35,618 nucleotides of DNA from Clostridium sp. Its GTDB lineage: Bacteria > Bacillota > Dethiobacteria > Dethiobacterales > Dethiobacteraceae. Positions 24,720 through 33,246 of this stretch are shown piece after piece (position 1 is the first letter of the stretch; the number at the start of each line of letters is the position of its first letter). The translations under genes and the position numbers were made by a program. The DNA lies in the NCBI GenBank assembly GCA_018335695.1, contig JAGXRV010000032.1:1-35618 (forward strand), written 5' to 3'. The notes below the pieces were generated by a model that searched no databases, was not told the origin of the DNA, and was given only the letters and a program-made list of their open reading frames with translations.

Positions 24720-26000
24720 TTGCCAACGTATATGCGTAGTCGCCTAGCAAACGGAATTAATCTTTTCATTCATCCCACTGTTAAATTTAAAACTATTTTG
24801 GTGCAACTTATCTTTCACAGGTCTTTGCGCGAGGATGATGTGACCGAAAGCTCTTTGCTGCCTTCAGTGCTTCAGCGGGGCAGCGGAAATTATCCAAACC
24901 GGATGGCTATTGCGCACAGATTAGAAGAGCTTTACGGAACTGAACTGATAACAGGCGTGACTAAAAAAGGAGAAAGGCAGATGGTGACTTTCACCCTTGA
25001 CTTAGTCCACGATCAATATCTGCCAGGTGAAAGCAGCTTATTAAAGAAAGCGCTGGAAGTTTTAAAGGATGTGGTGACAAATCCTGTGCTTGTCGGGGAG
25101 AGTTTCAAAGAAGATTATGTCGCTCAGGAAAAAGAACAACATGAAAAGCTGATTAAAGGCTTGATTAATGATAAAATTGCCTATTCTGTGGAGCGTTGTT
25201 TACAGCATATGTGTAAGGACGAACCATTTGGCGTTTTTAAATACGGCAGCGTGGAGCGGCTGAAAGCAATCGACGGACCGACGTTGTACAGTTATTACCG
25301 TCATTTTCTAAAAGCAAGTCCGGCTGACTTACATATCAGCGGCGATCTGGATACAGCGTCAGTTTTATCCTTGGTTCAGCAAATATTCGGCTTTGAGCGA
25401 GGCGAGGAAGAAAATGTGGCCGCCACGACTGTGAAAAGAGAGATAGGCGATGTACGATATGTGAGAGAGGAACTTGATGTAAGTCAGGGCAAACTGGTGC
25501 TGGGATACAGAACGGGAGTGACTTACGCTGACGACGATTATTTTCCTCTTTTGGTCTACAACGGTATTCTTGGCAGCTTCCCTCACTCTAAACTATTTCA
25601 GAATGTGCGGGAGAAAGCGAGTTTAGCTTATTATGCCTATTCCCGTCTGGAGAAACATAAAGGTTTAATGCTTATCTCTTCCGGTATTGAAGTGGATAAT
25701 TATGAAAGGGCATTGGAAATTATTAATCAGCAGCTATCAGATATGACTCGAGGTGATTTTACAAAGGAAGATTTAGAAAACACCAGAAGTGGCCTGAGAA
25801 ATCAATTTCTTATGGAGGAAGATAATCAAGGGTCAGTAATTAATCGTGTATTGGATGATATGCTGGCAGGACGGGAAGAAAATACTGCGGAGCTTTTAAA
25901 ACGCTTGGCTGCAGTGACTAGTGATGATGTGGCACGGATTTCGGCTAATGTCTGCTTGGACACAGTCTACTTCCTGACAAAAAGGGGAGGAGCAAAATAA
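24720..26000 (+). CDS. ymfF: M16-family peptidase-like protein YmfF (non-catalytic partner)
   Basis: A 426-residue member of the M16 fold. The region where HXXEH should lie reads SLLPSVLQRGSG, so it lacks the zinc site and is presumably inactive alone. The later VSQGKLVLGYRTG and SFPHSKLFQNVREKASLAY stretches are typical of the second M16 half. In Bacillus the YmfF/YmfH pair is linked to maturation of elongation factor P (5-aminopentanol modification). The start is a TTG at 24720 with AAGGAGG at 24706-24712. It overlaps ymfH by one base (TAATG), fitting an obligate pair. Databases also spell the name YfmF. Confidence 0.85.
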   Translation: MPTYMRSRLANGINLFIHPTVKFKTILVQLIFHRSLREDDVTESSLLPSVLQRGSGNYPNRMAIAHRLEELYGTELITGVTKKGERQMVTFTLDLVHDQYLPGESSLLKKALEVLKDVVTNPVLVGESFKEDYVAQEKEQHEKLIKGLINDKIAYSVERCLQHMCKDEPFGVFKYGSVERLKAIDGPTLYSYYRHFLKASPADLHISGDLDTASVLSLVQQIFGFERGEEENVAATTVKREIGDVRYVREELDVSQGKLVLGYRTGVTYADDDYFPLLVYNGILGSFPHSKLFQNVREKASLAYYAYSRLEKHKGLMLISSGIEVDNYERALEIINQQLSDMTRGDFTKEDLENTRSGLRNQFLMEEDNQGSVINRVLDDMLAGREENTAELLKRLAAVTSDDVARISANVCLDTVYFLTKRGGAK

Positions 26001-27292
26001 TGTTGCGACTGCTTGAGAATCAACTTTTAAAGGAAAAAGTGTATATGAGTCAGATAGCGCCAGGTCTGGAAGTGTTTGTCTTGCCGAAAAAAGGTTATGT
26101 GAAAAAATATGTTACATATGCCGCCAACTTCGGTTCCATAGACTCGCGCTTTATTGTGGAAGGAGAAGATAAAGAGTTAAGCGTGCCGGATGGCGTTGCC
26201 CATTTTTTGGAGCACAAACTCTTTGAAGATGAGGACGGCAACGTCTTTGATCGTTTTGCCAGGTTAGGTGCATCAAGTAACGCGTTCACCAATTTTAACA
26301 ATACAGCATACCTTTTTTCCTGCACGGATTACTTCACAGAATGTTTGGAGCTTTTGCTTGATTTTGTGCAGACGCCTTACTTTACCGCAGAAAGCGTGGA
26401 AAAAGAAAAAGGGATTATTGAACAGGAAATCAGGATGTATGAAGATAATCCGCAGTGGCGAATCTTTTTTAACCTGCTGGCGGCGATGTATAAGGAGCAT
26501 CCCGTTCGTGTCGATATTGCCGGTACGGTGGAAAGTATACGTCAAATTGACAAAGATGTTCTCTATAAGTGTTACCGCACATTTTACCATCCGAGCAACA
26601 TGGCGCTTTTTGTCGTAGGAGATGTGGATCCGGGGCGTGTGCTGGAGCAGGTGGAAGCCAATATCAGCAAGCGGAACTATAAAGAGTTAGGTGAAATTAA
26701 ACGAATTTATCCCAGTGAACCGACTGAACTTGGTCAGGATTTCGTCAGGCAGGAACTGGTGGTGTCGCAGCCGCTGCTGAATTTAGGTTTTAAGGAGAGA
26801 GATTTAGGTTATCAGGGGGAGCGTCTCTTTAAGAAAGAACTGGCTACAAACCTGGTATTAGACGTTGTTTTTGGTTCGAGTTCAAAACTTTATAACGAAC
26901 TTTATGAAGAAGGCCTGATTGACGACGAGTTTGATGCCGGATATGTGGCTGAACAAGATTATGGCCATACGATTATAGGCGGTGAGACGGTTGATCCCGA
27001 CCGTTTATCTGAACGGCTTGCCGAGGGCATAAAAGAGGCTAAGAAAAACGGCATTTCGGAAGCGCAGTTTGAACATTATCGCCGCAAAGCGATGGGTGAG
27101 TTTTTGAAAAGCTTTAATTCCTTAGAGTTTATCGCCAACAATTTTTTGGCGTATCATTTCCGTCAAATTAATTTTTTTACCTATCTTGACGTACTTCAAT
27201 CAGTAAGCTTGGACGATGTAAACAGCCGCTTACACCAGCATCTAGTCGAGGATTATATGGTAAGCTCTTTAATCCTGCCGAAAAAAGGTTAA
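26000..27292 (+). CDS. ymfH: M16 zinc peptidase YmfH
   Basis: A 430-residue catalytic partner of YmfF. The inverted zinc motif His68-Phe-Leu-Glu71-His72 is intact, followed by LGASSNAFTNFNNTAYLFSC and EKEKGIIEQEIRMYEDNP, which would carry the third zinc ligand. The second half has LNLGFKERDLG and FGSSSKLYNELYEEGLIDD. Together the pair resembles a heterodimeric M16B protease acting on EF-P modification or a related peptide. It starts on the ymfF stop codon. The third gene of the Bacillus ymf cluster (a ymfI reductase) is absent; an aminotransferase gene follows instead after 83 nt. Confidence 0.9.
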   Translation: MLRLLENQLLKEKVYMSQIAPGLEVFVLPKKGYVKKYVTYAANFGSIDSRFIVEGEDKELSVPDGVAHFLEHKLFEDEDGNVFDRFARLGASSNAFTNFNNTAYLFSCTDYFTECLELLLDFVQTPYFTAESVEKEKGIIEQEIRMYEDNPQWRIFFNLLAAMYKEHPVRVDIAGTVESIRQIDKDVLYKCYRTFYHPSNMALFVVGDVDPGRVLEQVEANISKRNYKELGEIKRIYPSEPTELGQDFVRQELVVSQPLLNLGFKERDLGYQGERLFKKELATNLVLDVVFGSSSKLYNELYEEGLIDDEFDAGYVAEQDYGHTIIGGETVDPDRLSERLAEGIKEAKKNGISEAQFEHYRRKAMGEFLKSFNSLEFIANNFLAYHFRQINFFTYLDVLQSVSLDDVNSRLHQHLVEDYMVSSLILPKKG

Positions 27293-27375
27293 AGACAGAT
27301 AGTTCAAGTGGCAAAGCAGGAATATTTTGTTTGCCGTTGAATTAAGGCGTAAACCTTATAAAAGGAGATGGCTAG

Positions 27376-28764
27376 ATGGAAAAGCCAATCAAACTAGCTG
27401 AACTGGCGAGCTTAAGCCGCAGCCAGGTACGAGAGAATTTTAAAAATTATATGAACCCCGGACTTTGTACACTGCTTGGCCTGTTGGACTTAGATAAGCT
27501 CTATGTGAGGGCTGAAGGCGTTTATGTCTGGGATTCGGAGGGTAATCGCTACTTAGATTTTTTGGGCGGTTTTGGCTCACTGAATTTAGGGCATAATCAC
27601 CCTCGTATTCTGGATGCACTTGAGCAAGTAAAAAATATGCCTAATCTCCTCCAGGCATCAATGGGGATGGCTGCCAGCGCGCTTGCCCATAATTTGGCAC
27701 AGATTACACCGGGGAAATTAAACAATACTTTCTTTTGTAACAGTGGCGCAGAAGCGGTTGAAGGGGCAATTAAGCTGGCAAGAATTGCCACCGGGCGGAC
27801 GCGGATTATTTCTTGTGTGAGTGGTTTTCACGGTAAGACGTTAGGTTCGCTGTCTGTTACAGGACGCGAAAAATATCAGAAAGGCTTTGAACCATTGCTG
27901 CCTGATTGCAGTATGGTAAAATTTTGCGGTTTGGGAGAACTGGAAGAACAGCTTAAAGCAAACGATGTGGCCGGTTTTATCGTGGAACCGATTCAAGGCG
28001 AAGGGGGAATTATTGTTCCCGAGCAGGGCTATCTGAAAGCGGTAGAAACACTATGTCGCCGCTATGGTACGCTGCTGATTGTGGATGAAATTCAGACCGG
28101 CCTGGGGCGGACAGGCAAAATGTTTGCGGTGGAGTATGATCATGTGGAGCCGGATATTCTTTGTCTTGCTAAATCGCTTGGCGGAGGGATTATGCCAATC
28201 GGCGCAGTCATCACCACGCAGGAAATTTGGAATAAAGCTTACGGCGGCATCGAAAAGTGCCTCTTGCATACTTCCACTTTTGGCGGCAATACTTGGGCGG
28301 CTGCTGCCGGCATAGCCACATTGGAAGTGATTCATGAAGAAGACTTGGCTGCTCGTGCTGCGGAGCTAGGCGACTACTTAATGGACGGACTGCGTTCACT
28401 GCAAAAACAATACCCAATCATCGCTGACGTCAGAGGGAAGGGCTTGCTCATAGGCATTGAATTTGAACAGCCGGCTAAAGGTGTGTTAGCAAAGGTGGCT
28501 GGAGCAGTCAACAAGCTGAGTGCGGAATACTTGGGAGCGATGGTTGCCGGCGTTTTATTAAACCAATATAAAATTATCACTGCCTATACTCTGAATAATC
28601 CGAATGTAATCCGTTTTGAGCCGCCGCTGATTGTCACAAAAGAGCAGCTTGATGTGCTTTTACAGGCACTGGAAGAAATTTTTGAGAAAAACCGTTCTTT
28701 GCTCGGTTTCGGGTTGAGTGCGGGCAAAACTATGCTTACCGGACTTTTTAGCAAGAAAAAGTAG
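27376..28764 (+). CDS. Class III PLP aminotransferase, putrescine aminotransferase-like
   Basis: A 462-residue fold-type I enzyme. The PLP-binding Lys266 lies in LCLAKSLGGG, the cofactor Asp in IVDEIQTGLGRTG, and phosphate and ring contacts in CNSGAEAVEGAIKLAR. The long N-terminal segment (NYMNPGLCTLLGLLDLDKLYVRAEG) and overall length resemble PatA/YgjG putrescine aminotransferases more than ArgD (about 400 residues). It would move an amino group from a diamine or omega-amino acid to 2-oxoglutarate. Acetylornithine-type substrates remain possible. GGAG (AAAGGAGATGGCTAG) precedes the ATG. The gene follows ymfH by 83 nt. Confidence 0.85.
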   Translation: MEKPIKLAELASLSRSQVRENFKNYMNPGLCTLLGLLDLDKLYVRAEGVYVWDSEGNRYLDFLGGFGSLNLGHNHPRILDALEQVKNMPNLLQASMGMAASALAHNLAQITPGKLNNTFFCNSGAEAVEGAIKLARIATGRTRIISCVSGFHGKTLGSLSVTGREKYQKGFEPLLPDCSMVKFCGLGELEEQLKANDVAGFIVEPIQGEGGIIVPEQGYLKAVETLCRRYGTLLIVDEIQTGLGRTGKMFAVEYDHVEPDILCLAKSLGGGIMPIGAVITTQEIWNKAYGGIEKCLLHTSTFGGNTWAAAAGIATLEVIHEEDLAARAAELGDYLMDGLRSLQKQYPIIADVRGKGLLIGIEFEQPAKGVLAKVAGAVNKLSAEYLGAMVAGVLLNQYKIITAYTLNNPNVIRFEPPLIVTKEQLDVLLQALEEIFEKNRSLLGFGLSAGKTMLTGLFSKKK

Positions 28765-28833
28765 TTCTTTGCTTAATGCATCTGCTTAAATTCCAGAGAT
28801 AGGGGAAAGCTACTTCTCGGAAGGAGGCGGCTG

Positions 28834-29079
28834 ATGAAACACCAAGGGATTGATGGCTGGGTTTCTATCTTTATTGCGGCAACGATTGACGAGGCTGAAA
28901 TTGTGAGGGGGTTGCTGGAAGCGTCCAAAGTTCCGGTGGCGCTAACCAGGGAAGCCCTGGCATCAAGTGGCTTAGACGAAGGTGCCGAAAATGAAGTGAT
29001 TGTCAAAGTGCCCAGAGAACTGGTGCCGAAAGCAATTCAACTGCTTCAGACTGTTCGGCATGGTCTCCAAGACGAGTAA
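28834..29079 (+). CDS. DUF2007-family small protein
   Basis: An 81-residue protein with the pattern WVSIFIAATIDEAEIVRGLL, EASKVPV, then NEVIVKVPRELVPKAIQLLQ. This is the DUF2007 (PF09413) fold, a ferredoxin-like domain sometimes labelled a putative signal-transducing protein. Function is unknown. AGGAGG lies upstream of ATG 28834 at normal spacing. It sits between the aminotransferase (69 nt) and the HAD phosphatase (42 nt) and is likely cotranscribed. Confidence 0.8.
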   Translation: MKHQGIDGWVSIFIAATIDEAEIVRGLLEASKVPVALTREALASSGLDEGAENEVIVKVPRELVPKAIQLLQTVRHGLQDE

Positions 29080-29121
29080 TACAGATAAAATCGCGAAACA
29101 GAAGAATGACGAGGCTGCAAA

Positions 29122-29805
29122 ATGAAGGTTCCTGTAAAGCTGGAAGTGCTGTGTGATTTTGACGGCACGATTACTAACGAGGATATTGGTTTTAAAATTA
29201 TTGAAACTTTTGCCGGTTCCGGCTGGGAAGAAGTGGAAAATGCTTACCAACGGGGAGAAAAAGGCTCTCGGGAGGCGCTAATCGATATTTTTGCCTTAAC
29301 CCGTGTGTCTGCAGAAACTTTAACCCGTTTTGTGGAGAACGGTTTTCATGTTGATCCGGCATTTCCTGATTTTGTGGATTTGTGCCGCGAGGCTGGCATA
29401 GCGGTGACAGTCCTTAGTGACGGTTTTGATTTCTATATTGAGCTGATGTTTCGCAAGTTTAAGCTCGATCTGCCTTATCTTGCCAACAATCTGCGCGTGG
29501 TGGACTGTAGTCTGCACGCCGATTTCCCTTACAGCAGCAAGCACTGTGGAGCATGCGGAAACTGCAAAATGAATTATGCCAAAAAAGTGAAAGCAAGCGG
29601 TTCGCAGATTGTTTACATAGGTGACGGACACTCCGACAAATGTGTCAGCAGTTTTGCCGATGTGTTGTTTGCTAAGGGTGTATTGGCCGAACATTGCCGT
29701 CAGGAAGGCACGCCTTATTTTCCTTTTGAATGTTTTAAAGATATTAACTCGCTTTGCAGGGATGGATTGTTTAAGAAGCTGCTAAGCGAGAGGAAAGCAG
29801 AATAA
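29122..29805 (+). CDS. HAD-superfamily phosphatase, MtnX-like
   Basis: A 227-residue enzyme with HAD motif I CDFDGTIT (Asp12 and Asp14), motif II VLSDG, and motif IV IGDGHSDKC. The build matches MtnX, the phosphatase of the methionine salvage pathway, and related phosphoserine-phosphatase-like HADs. An unusual cluster of four cysteines (CGACGNC plus the nearby DCSL) before the helix MNYAKKVK could bind metal. No other methionine salvage genes are here, so the substrate is open. A terminator follows directly. Confidence 0.8.
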   Translation: MKVPVKLEVLCDFDGTITNEDIGFKIIETFAGSGWEEVENAYQRGEKGSREALIDIFALTRVSAETLTRFVENGFHVDPAFPDFVDLCREAGIAVTVLSDGFDFYIELMFRKFKLDLPYLANNLRVVDCSLHADFPYSSKHCGACGNCKMNYAKKVKASGSQIVYIGDGHSDKCVSSFADVLFAKGVLAEHCRQEGTPYFPFECFKDINSLCRDGLFKKLLSERKAE

Positions 29806-29832
29806 TTATTTTCGGCATGTGTATCTCAAAAA

Positions 29833-29861
29833 GGAGCGAATTTTCCAGTCGCTTCTTTTTT
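29833..29861 (+). terminator. Terminator after the HAD phosphatase
   Basis: GGAGCGA (29833-29839) pairs with TCGCTTC (29849-29855) over seven positions, with one G-U. Six Ts follow. Confidence 0.75.
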
Positions 29862-29911
29862 ATTCCTGATTTATTCCTGAAAATCAAAGGAGAGAGCGCC
29901 GGTATGCTAAA

Positions 29912-29941
29912 TTGACCCTACCTGCGCCTGTATGATATAAT
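29912..29941 (+). promoter_or_regulatory. Promoter of proS
   Basis: -35 TTGACC (29912-29917), an 18-nt spacer and a perfect -10 TATAAT (29936-29941). The leader to the proS start is only about 53 nt, too short for a T-box. Confidence 0.8.
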
Positions 29942-30000
29942 CCCTTCAGATATGGAGCAGGTTGGGAGTAATCTTTCCCGACGCAGGGAGGAAGAAAGCG

Positions 30001-31452
30001 ATGTCAAAGCAGGATAAAGCGTTTGTTAAGGAAATCACGCCACAGTCAGAAGATTATTCGCAGTGGTATCTAGATGTGGTTTTAAAAGCTCAGATGATGG
30101 ATTATTCCCCGGTAAAAGGTTGTATGGTGATTCGTCCATACGGGTTTACTCTATGGGAAAATATGCAGCAAAGATTGGATAGGCGCATTAAGGAGACAGG
30201 TCATAGAAATGCTTATTTCCCCCTATTTATTCCGGAGAGTTTGCTGCAAAAAGAAACTGACCATGTTGAAGGTTTTGCGCCGGAAGTGGCTTGGGTCACT
30301 CATGGGGGGAACGAAAAACTGGCGGAGCGCTTAGTGGTGCGTCCCACATCTGAGACGATAATTTGTGAAATGTACAGCAAATGGATTCAGTCTTACCGTG
30401 ATCTGCCGGTGCTGATTAACCAATGGTGCAACGTGGTGCGTTGGGAAAAGGTAACGCGGCCTTTTTTGCGCACATCGGAATTTCTTTGGCAGGAAGGGCA
30501 TACCGCCCATCGCAATGAAGAGGAAGCGGAAGAAGAAACGCTGAAGATGCTGGAAGTTTACCGCGATTTTGTGGAAAATGATTTGGCCATCCCTTTGTTT
30601 GTCGGCCGCAAAACTGAAAATGAGAAGTTTGCGGGAGCGCTGCGCACATACTCAATCGAAGCGCTGATGAGCGACGGGAAAGCCCTGCAGGCAGGCACTT
30701 CGCATAACTTGGGGACTCATTTTGCTAAAGTGTTTGAGATTACTTATCTTGATCGGGATGGGGAATTAAAATTTGTCTGGCAGACATCCTGGGGTGTCTC
30801 AACCAGACTGATTGGTGCGATTATAATGGTACACGGCGACGACCGTGGTCTTGTTTTGCCGCCGAAGGTGGCGCCTACGCAAGTTGTTTTGGTGCCGATT
30901 GCTCCTAAAAAAGTGCGCGAAGAAGTATTGGCTAAGACAGCTATTCTCTTCGAGGAGCTGAGAACAACGGGAATTCGCATTGAGATGGATGACCGGGAAG
31001 AGTATTCTCCGGGGTGGAAGTTTAATGAATGGGAAATGAAGGGAGTTCCGCTGCGCATTGAAGTAGGTCCGAGGGATTTGGAAGCGGGACAAGCACTGCT
31101 TGCCCGCCGTGATACGGGAGATAAAGAGACTGTCAGTCTGGGAGACTTAAAGACGAGAGTCCCTGCGTTGTTGGCGGAAATTCAAGCCAATATGTTTGAA
31201 AAAGCGAAAAAATCGCGGGATGATAACACGCGACGCACTGATGATTATGCGGAGTTTAAGCAAATCATCGAAGAGAAGCGCGGCTTTGTCCTCTCGCGTT
31301 GGTGCGGTGACAGCGCCTGCGAGTTGGCAGTTAAAGAAGAGACTAAGGCTACTATTCGCTGCATCCCATTTAACATGGAGACTTCCCCCGGCAAGTGTCT
31401 GCACTGCGGCAGTGAATCAAGCAAACTGGTCTATTTCGCCCGCGCCTATTAA
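30001..31452 (+). CDS. proS: Prolyl-tRNA synthetase (archaeal/eukaryotic-type, ProS3)
   Basis: A 483-residue class II synthetase that charges tRNA-Pro. Motif 1 is in MVIRPYGFTLWENMQ, motif 2 in RPFLRTSEFLWQEGHTAH, and motif 3 in VHGDDRGLVLPP. The anticodon-binding domain starts at TQVVLVPIAPKK. A C-terminal zinc-type domain ends with CIPFNMETSPGKCLHCGSES. There is no inserted editing domain, as expected of the short ProS3 type. I use the ATG at 30001, which has AGGGAGGAAG upstream; a longer in-frame start at 29962 has no such site. Three genes follow in the same direction with short gaps. Confidence 0.96.
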   Translation: MSKQDKAFVKEITPQSEDYSQWYLDVVLKAQMMDYSPVKGCMVIRPYGFTLWENMQQRLDRRIKETGHRNAYFPLFIPESLLQKETDHVEGFAPEVAWVTHGGNEKLAERLVVRPTSETIICEMYSKWIQSYRDLPVLINQWCNVVRWEKVTRPFLRTSEFLWQEGHTAHRNEEEAEEETLKMLEVYRDFVENDLAIPLFVGRKTENEKFAGALRTYSIEALMSDGKALQAGTSHNLGTHFAKVFEITYLDRDGELKFVWQTSWGVSTRLIGAIIMVHGDDRGLVLPPKVAPTQVVLVPIAPKKVREEVLAKTAILFEELRTTGIRIEMDDREEYSPGWKFNEWEMKGVPLRIEVGPRDLEAGQALLARRDTGDKETVSLGDLKTRVPALLAEIQANMFEKAKKSRDDNTRRTDDYAEFKQIIEEKRGFVLSRWCGDSACELAVKEETKATIRCIPFNMETSPGKCLHCGSESSKLVYFARAY

Positions 31453-31491
31453 GCCGTTCCGGGCAAAGCGCAGATTTTGGAGGGGATTTTT

Positions 31492-32601
31492 TTGCCAAGC
31501 AAAGTGTATTTTGCCGATGTTCGTGCCAATGCGAGGCATGAAAGCTTGCCGCAAAAAGTAAGCAGGCTTTTTATTGCGGCCGGGTTTGGACGACTGGTGG
31601 CAAAGGATGAGCTAATTGCGTTGAAGCTGCATTTTGGCGAAAAGGGAGGTACCGCATATATTCATCCCGTTTTTGTCCGTCAGGTAGTCGACAGGGTAAA
31701 AGAGGCGGGCGGCAAACCTTTTCTGACCGATACTAACACGCTCTACGTTGGTTCGCGCGCAAACAGTGTCGACCACATTCAGACAGCTATTGAGAACGGT
31801 TTTTCCTATGCTACGGTCAATGCTCCGATAATTATCGCCGATGGACTTTTTGGTAAAAATTTTGTTGATGTGCCGATAAACGGCAGCCATTTTCAGTCTG
31901 TTAAAATCGGCAGTGACATTGCTAACGCCGCCGGGATGATTGTCATGTCGCATACTAAAGGTCACATTATCACCGGCTTTGGCGGAACAATTAAAAATCT
32001 CGGCATGGGCTGCGGAAACCGTGGCGGTAAACAGATGATGCATTCATCAATTAAGCCTAAAGTAGCTGCAGATGTTTGCAACGTCTGCAGAACTTGCCTA
32101 AAATGGTGTCCTGCCGACGCGATTTTTATCAGCGAGAGTGCGGCTGAAATTGACCAGCTTAAGTGTATCGGCTGCGGTGAATGTACTGTGGTTTGCCCCA
32201 CCAAGGCAATAAAAATTCAGTGGAAAAGTGAAACGGTTGATGTGCAGGAGCGCATGGCAGAATATGCTTGGGGGGCAATCAAAGATAAAATTGGTAAAGT
32301 AGGGTTCTTCAATTTTGTGTTGAATGTGACGCCGGACTGTGATTGCAATAGCTGGAGCGATGCTTATATCGTCAATGATGTGGGAATTCTTGCTGCGACC
32401 GATCCGGTGGCAATTGAGCAGGCGGCCATCGATTTGATTAACAATCAGACGGGTTTGCAGAATACCCGACTGACGGCCAACTTGGCACCCGGTGAAGATA
32501 AGTTTAAAGGGGTTTACCCTGAGACTGACCACGAAGCGCAACTGCGTCATGCGGAAAAACTGGGAATGGGGAGCCGACGGTACGAACTGATTAGGCTATA
32601 G
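31492..32601 (+). CDS. DUF362-family protein with two 4Fe-4S clusters
   Basis: A 369-residue protein. An N-terminal DUF362 domain (about 1-195, with LHFGEKGGTAYIHP, LTDTNTLYVGSR and MSHTKGH) leads into a bacterial ferredoxin module: CNVCRTCLKWCPADAI and CIGCGECTVVCPTKAI, each a CX2CX2CX3CP set for one 4Fe-4S cluster. A third DUF362 segment with DCDCNSWSD and TDPVAIEQAA ends the protein. It is probably an oxidoreductase or electron carrier of anaerobes; the partner is unknown. TTG 31492 is chosen as GGAGGGG (31479-31485) lies 6 nt before it. It is 39 nt after proS. Confidence 0.85.
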   Translation: MPSKVYFADVRANARHESLPQKVSRLFIAAGFGRLVAKDELIALKLHFGEKGGTAYIHPVFVRQVVDRVKEAGGKPFLTDTNTLYVGSRANSVDHIQTAIENGFSYATVNAPIIIADGLFGKNFVDVPINGSHFQSVKIGSDIANAAGMIVMSHTKGHIITGFGGTIKNLGMGCGNRGGKQMMHSSIKPKVAADVCNVCRTCLKWCPADAIFISESAAEIDQLKCIGCGECTVVCPTKAIKIQWKSETVDVQERMAEYAWGAIKDKIGKVGFFNFVLNVTPDCDCNSWSDAYIVNDVGILAATDPVAIEQAAIDLINNQTGLQNTRLTANLAPGEDKFKGVYPETDHEAQLRHAEKLGMGSRRYELIRL

Positions 32602-32609
32602 GAGGCATT

Positions 32610-33188
32610 ATGGAGGAGAAAAAGACGCTTAGACATGAGGTGCTCTCTCGGCGGGACCGGTTAAGCCGGCAAGAGGTTGAGAAATATAGCGCGGAAATTG
32701 CCAAAAAAATGTTTGCGCTGCCGGAATACATTGCCGCCGGAACGATTATGTATTTTCTTAACTTTGGCAAGGAAGTAATGACACTGCAGATGGTGCCACA
32801 GACTTTGGCTCATGCCAAGCGTGTGGTTGCGCCAAAGACATTGCCTAAAGAAAGAAGACTGATTTTATCTGAAGTCTTAGATGTGACTGATGACCTCGCG
32901 CCGGGTCTTTGGGGTATTCCCGAACCGAAGGCGGAGAAGTTGCGTCCGGTGGCGCCGTCGGAAGTTGATTTTGTGGTTGTGCCGGGTGTAGCTTTTGATG
33001 AGAGAGGCAATCGTCTGGGCTACGGCGGCGGTTATTACGATCGCTTTTTTGCGCAACTGCGTGAAGGTGTGCCGCTTGTGGCAGTAACGTTTGAAGTGCA
33101 AATTCTGCCTGCGGTGCCGGTTGCAGCTTGGGATCGCCGGGTAGAGTTGGTTATTACGGAAAAACGGGTGATTGATTGCCGGTCATAG
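32610..33188 (+). CDS. 5-formyltetrahydrofolate cyclo-ligase
   Basis: A 192-residue folate enzyme that uses ATP to turn 5-formyl-THF into 5,10-methenyl-THF. The N-terminal KTLRHEVLSRRDRLS helix carries the nucleotide-contacting Lys/Arg pair. The GIPEP motif and the signature VPGVAFDERGNRLGYGGGYYDRF are typical of the family. AGGAGG precedes the ATG, 8 nt after the DUF362 gene, so the two are cotranscribed. Confidence 0.95.
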   Translation: MEEKKTLRHEVLSRRDRLSRQEVEKYSAEIAKKMFALPEYIAAGTIMYFLNFGKEVMTLQMVPQTLAHAKRVVAPKTLPKERRLILSEVLDVTDDLAPGLWGIPEPKAEKLRPVAPSEVDFVVVPGVAFDERGNRLGYGGGYYDRFFAQLREGVPLVAVTFEVQILPAVPVAAWDRRVELVITEKRVIDCRS

Positions 33189-33246
33189 CCGTCAAAAAAG
33201 AAGCGTCTACCGGCATTGACGATGAGGTGCGGCAGGAGGAAATAAG

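Noticed and set aside
24720-26000. Active zinc protease for YmfF
   Set aside because: The HXXEH motif is absent; only YmfH has it.
29862-30000. T-box leader upstream of proS
   Set aside because: Leader is only about 53 nt after a clear promoter, with no specifier loop or TGGNACC sequence.
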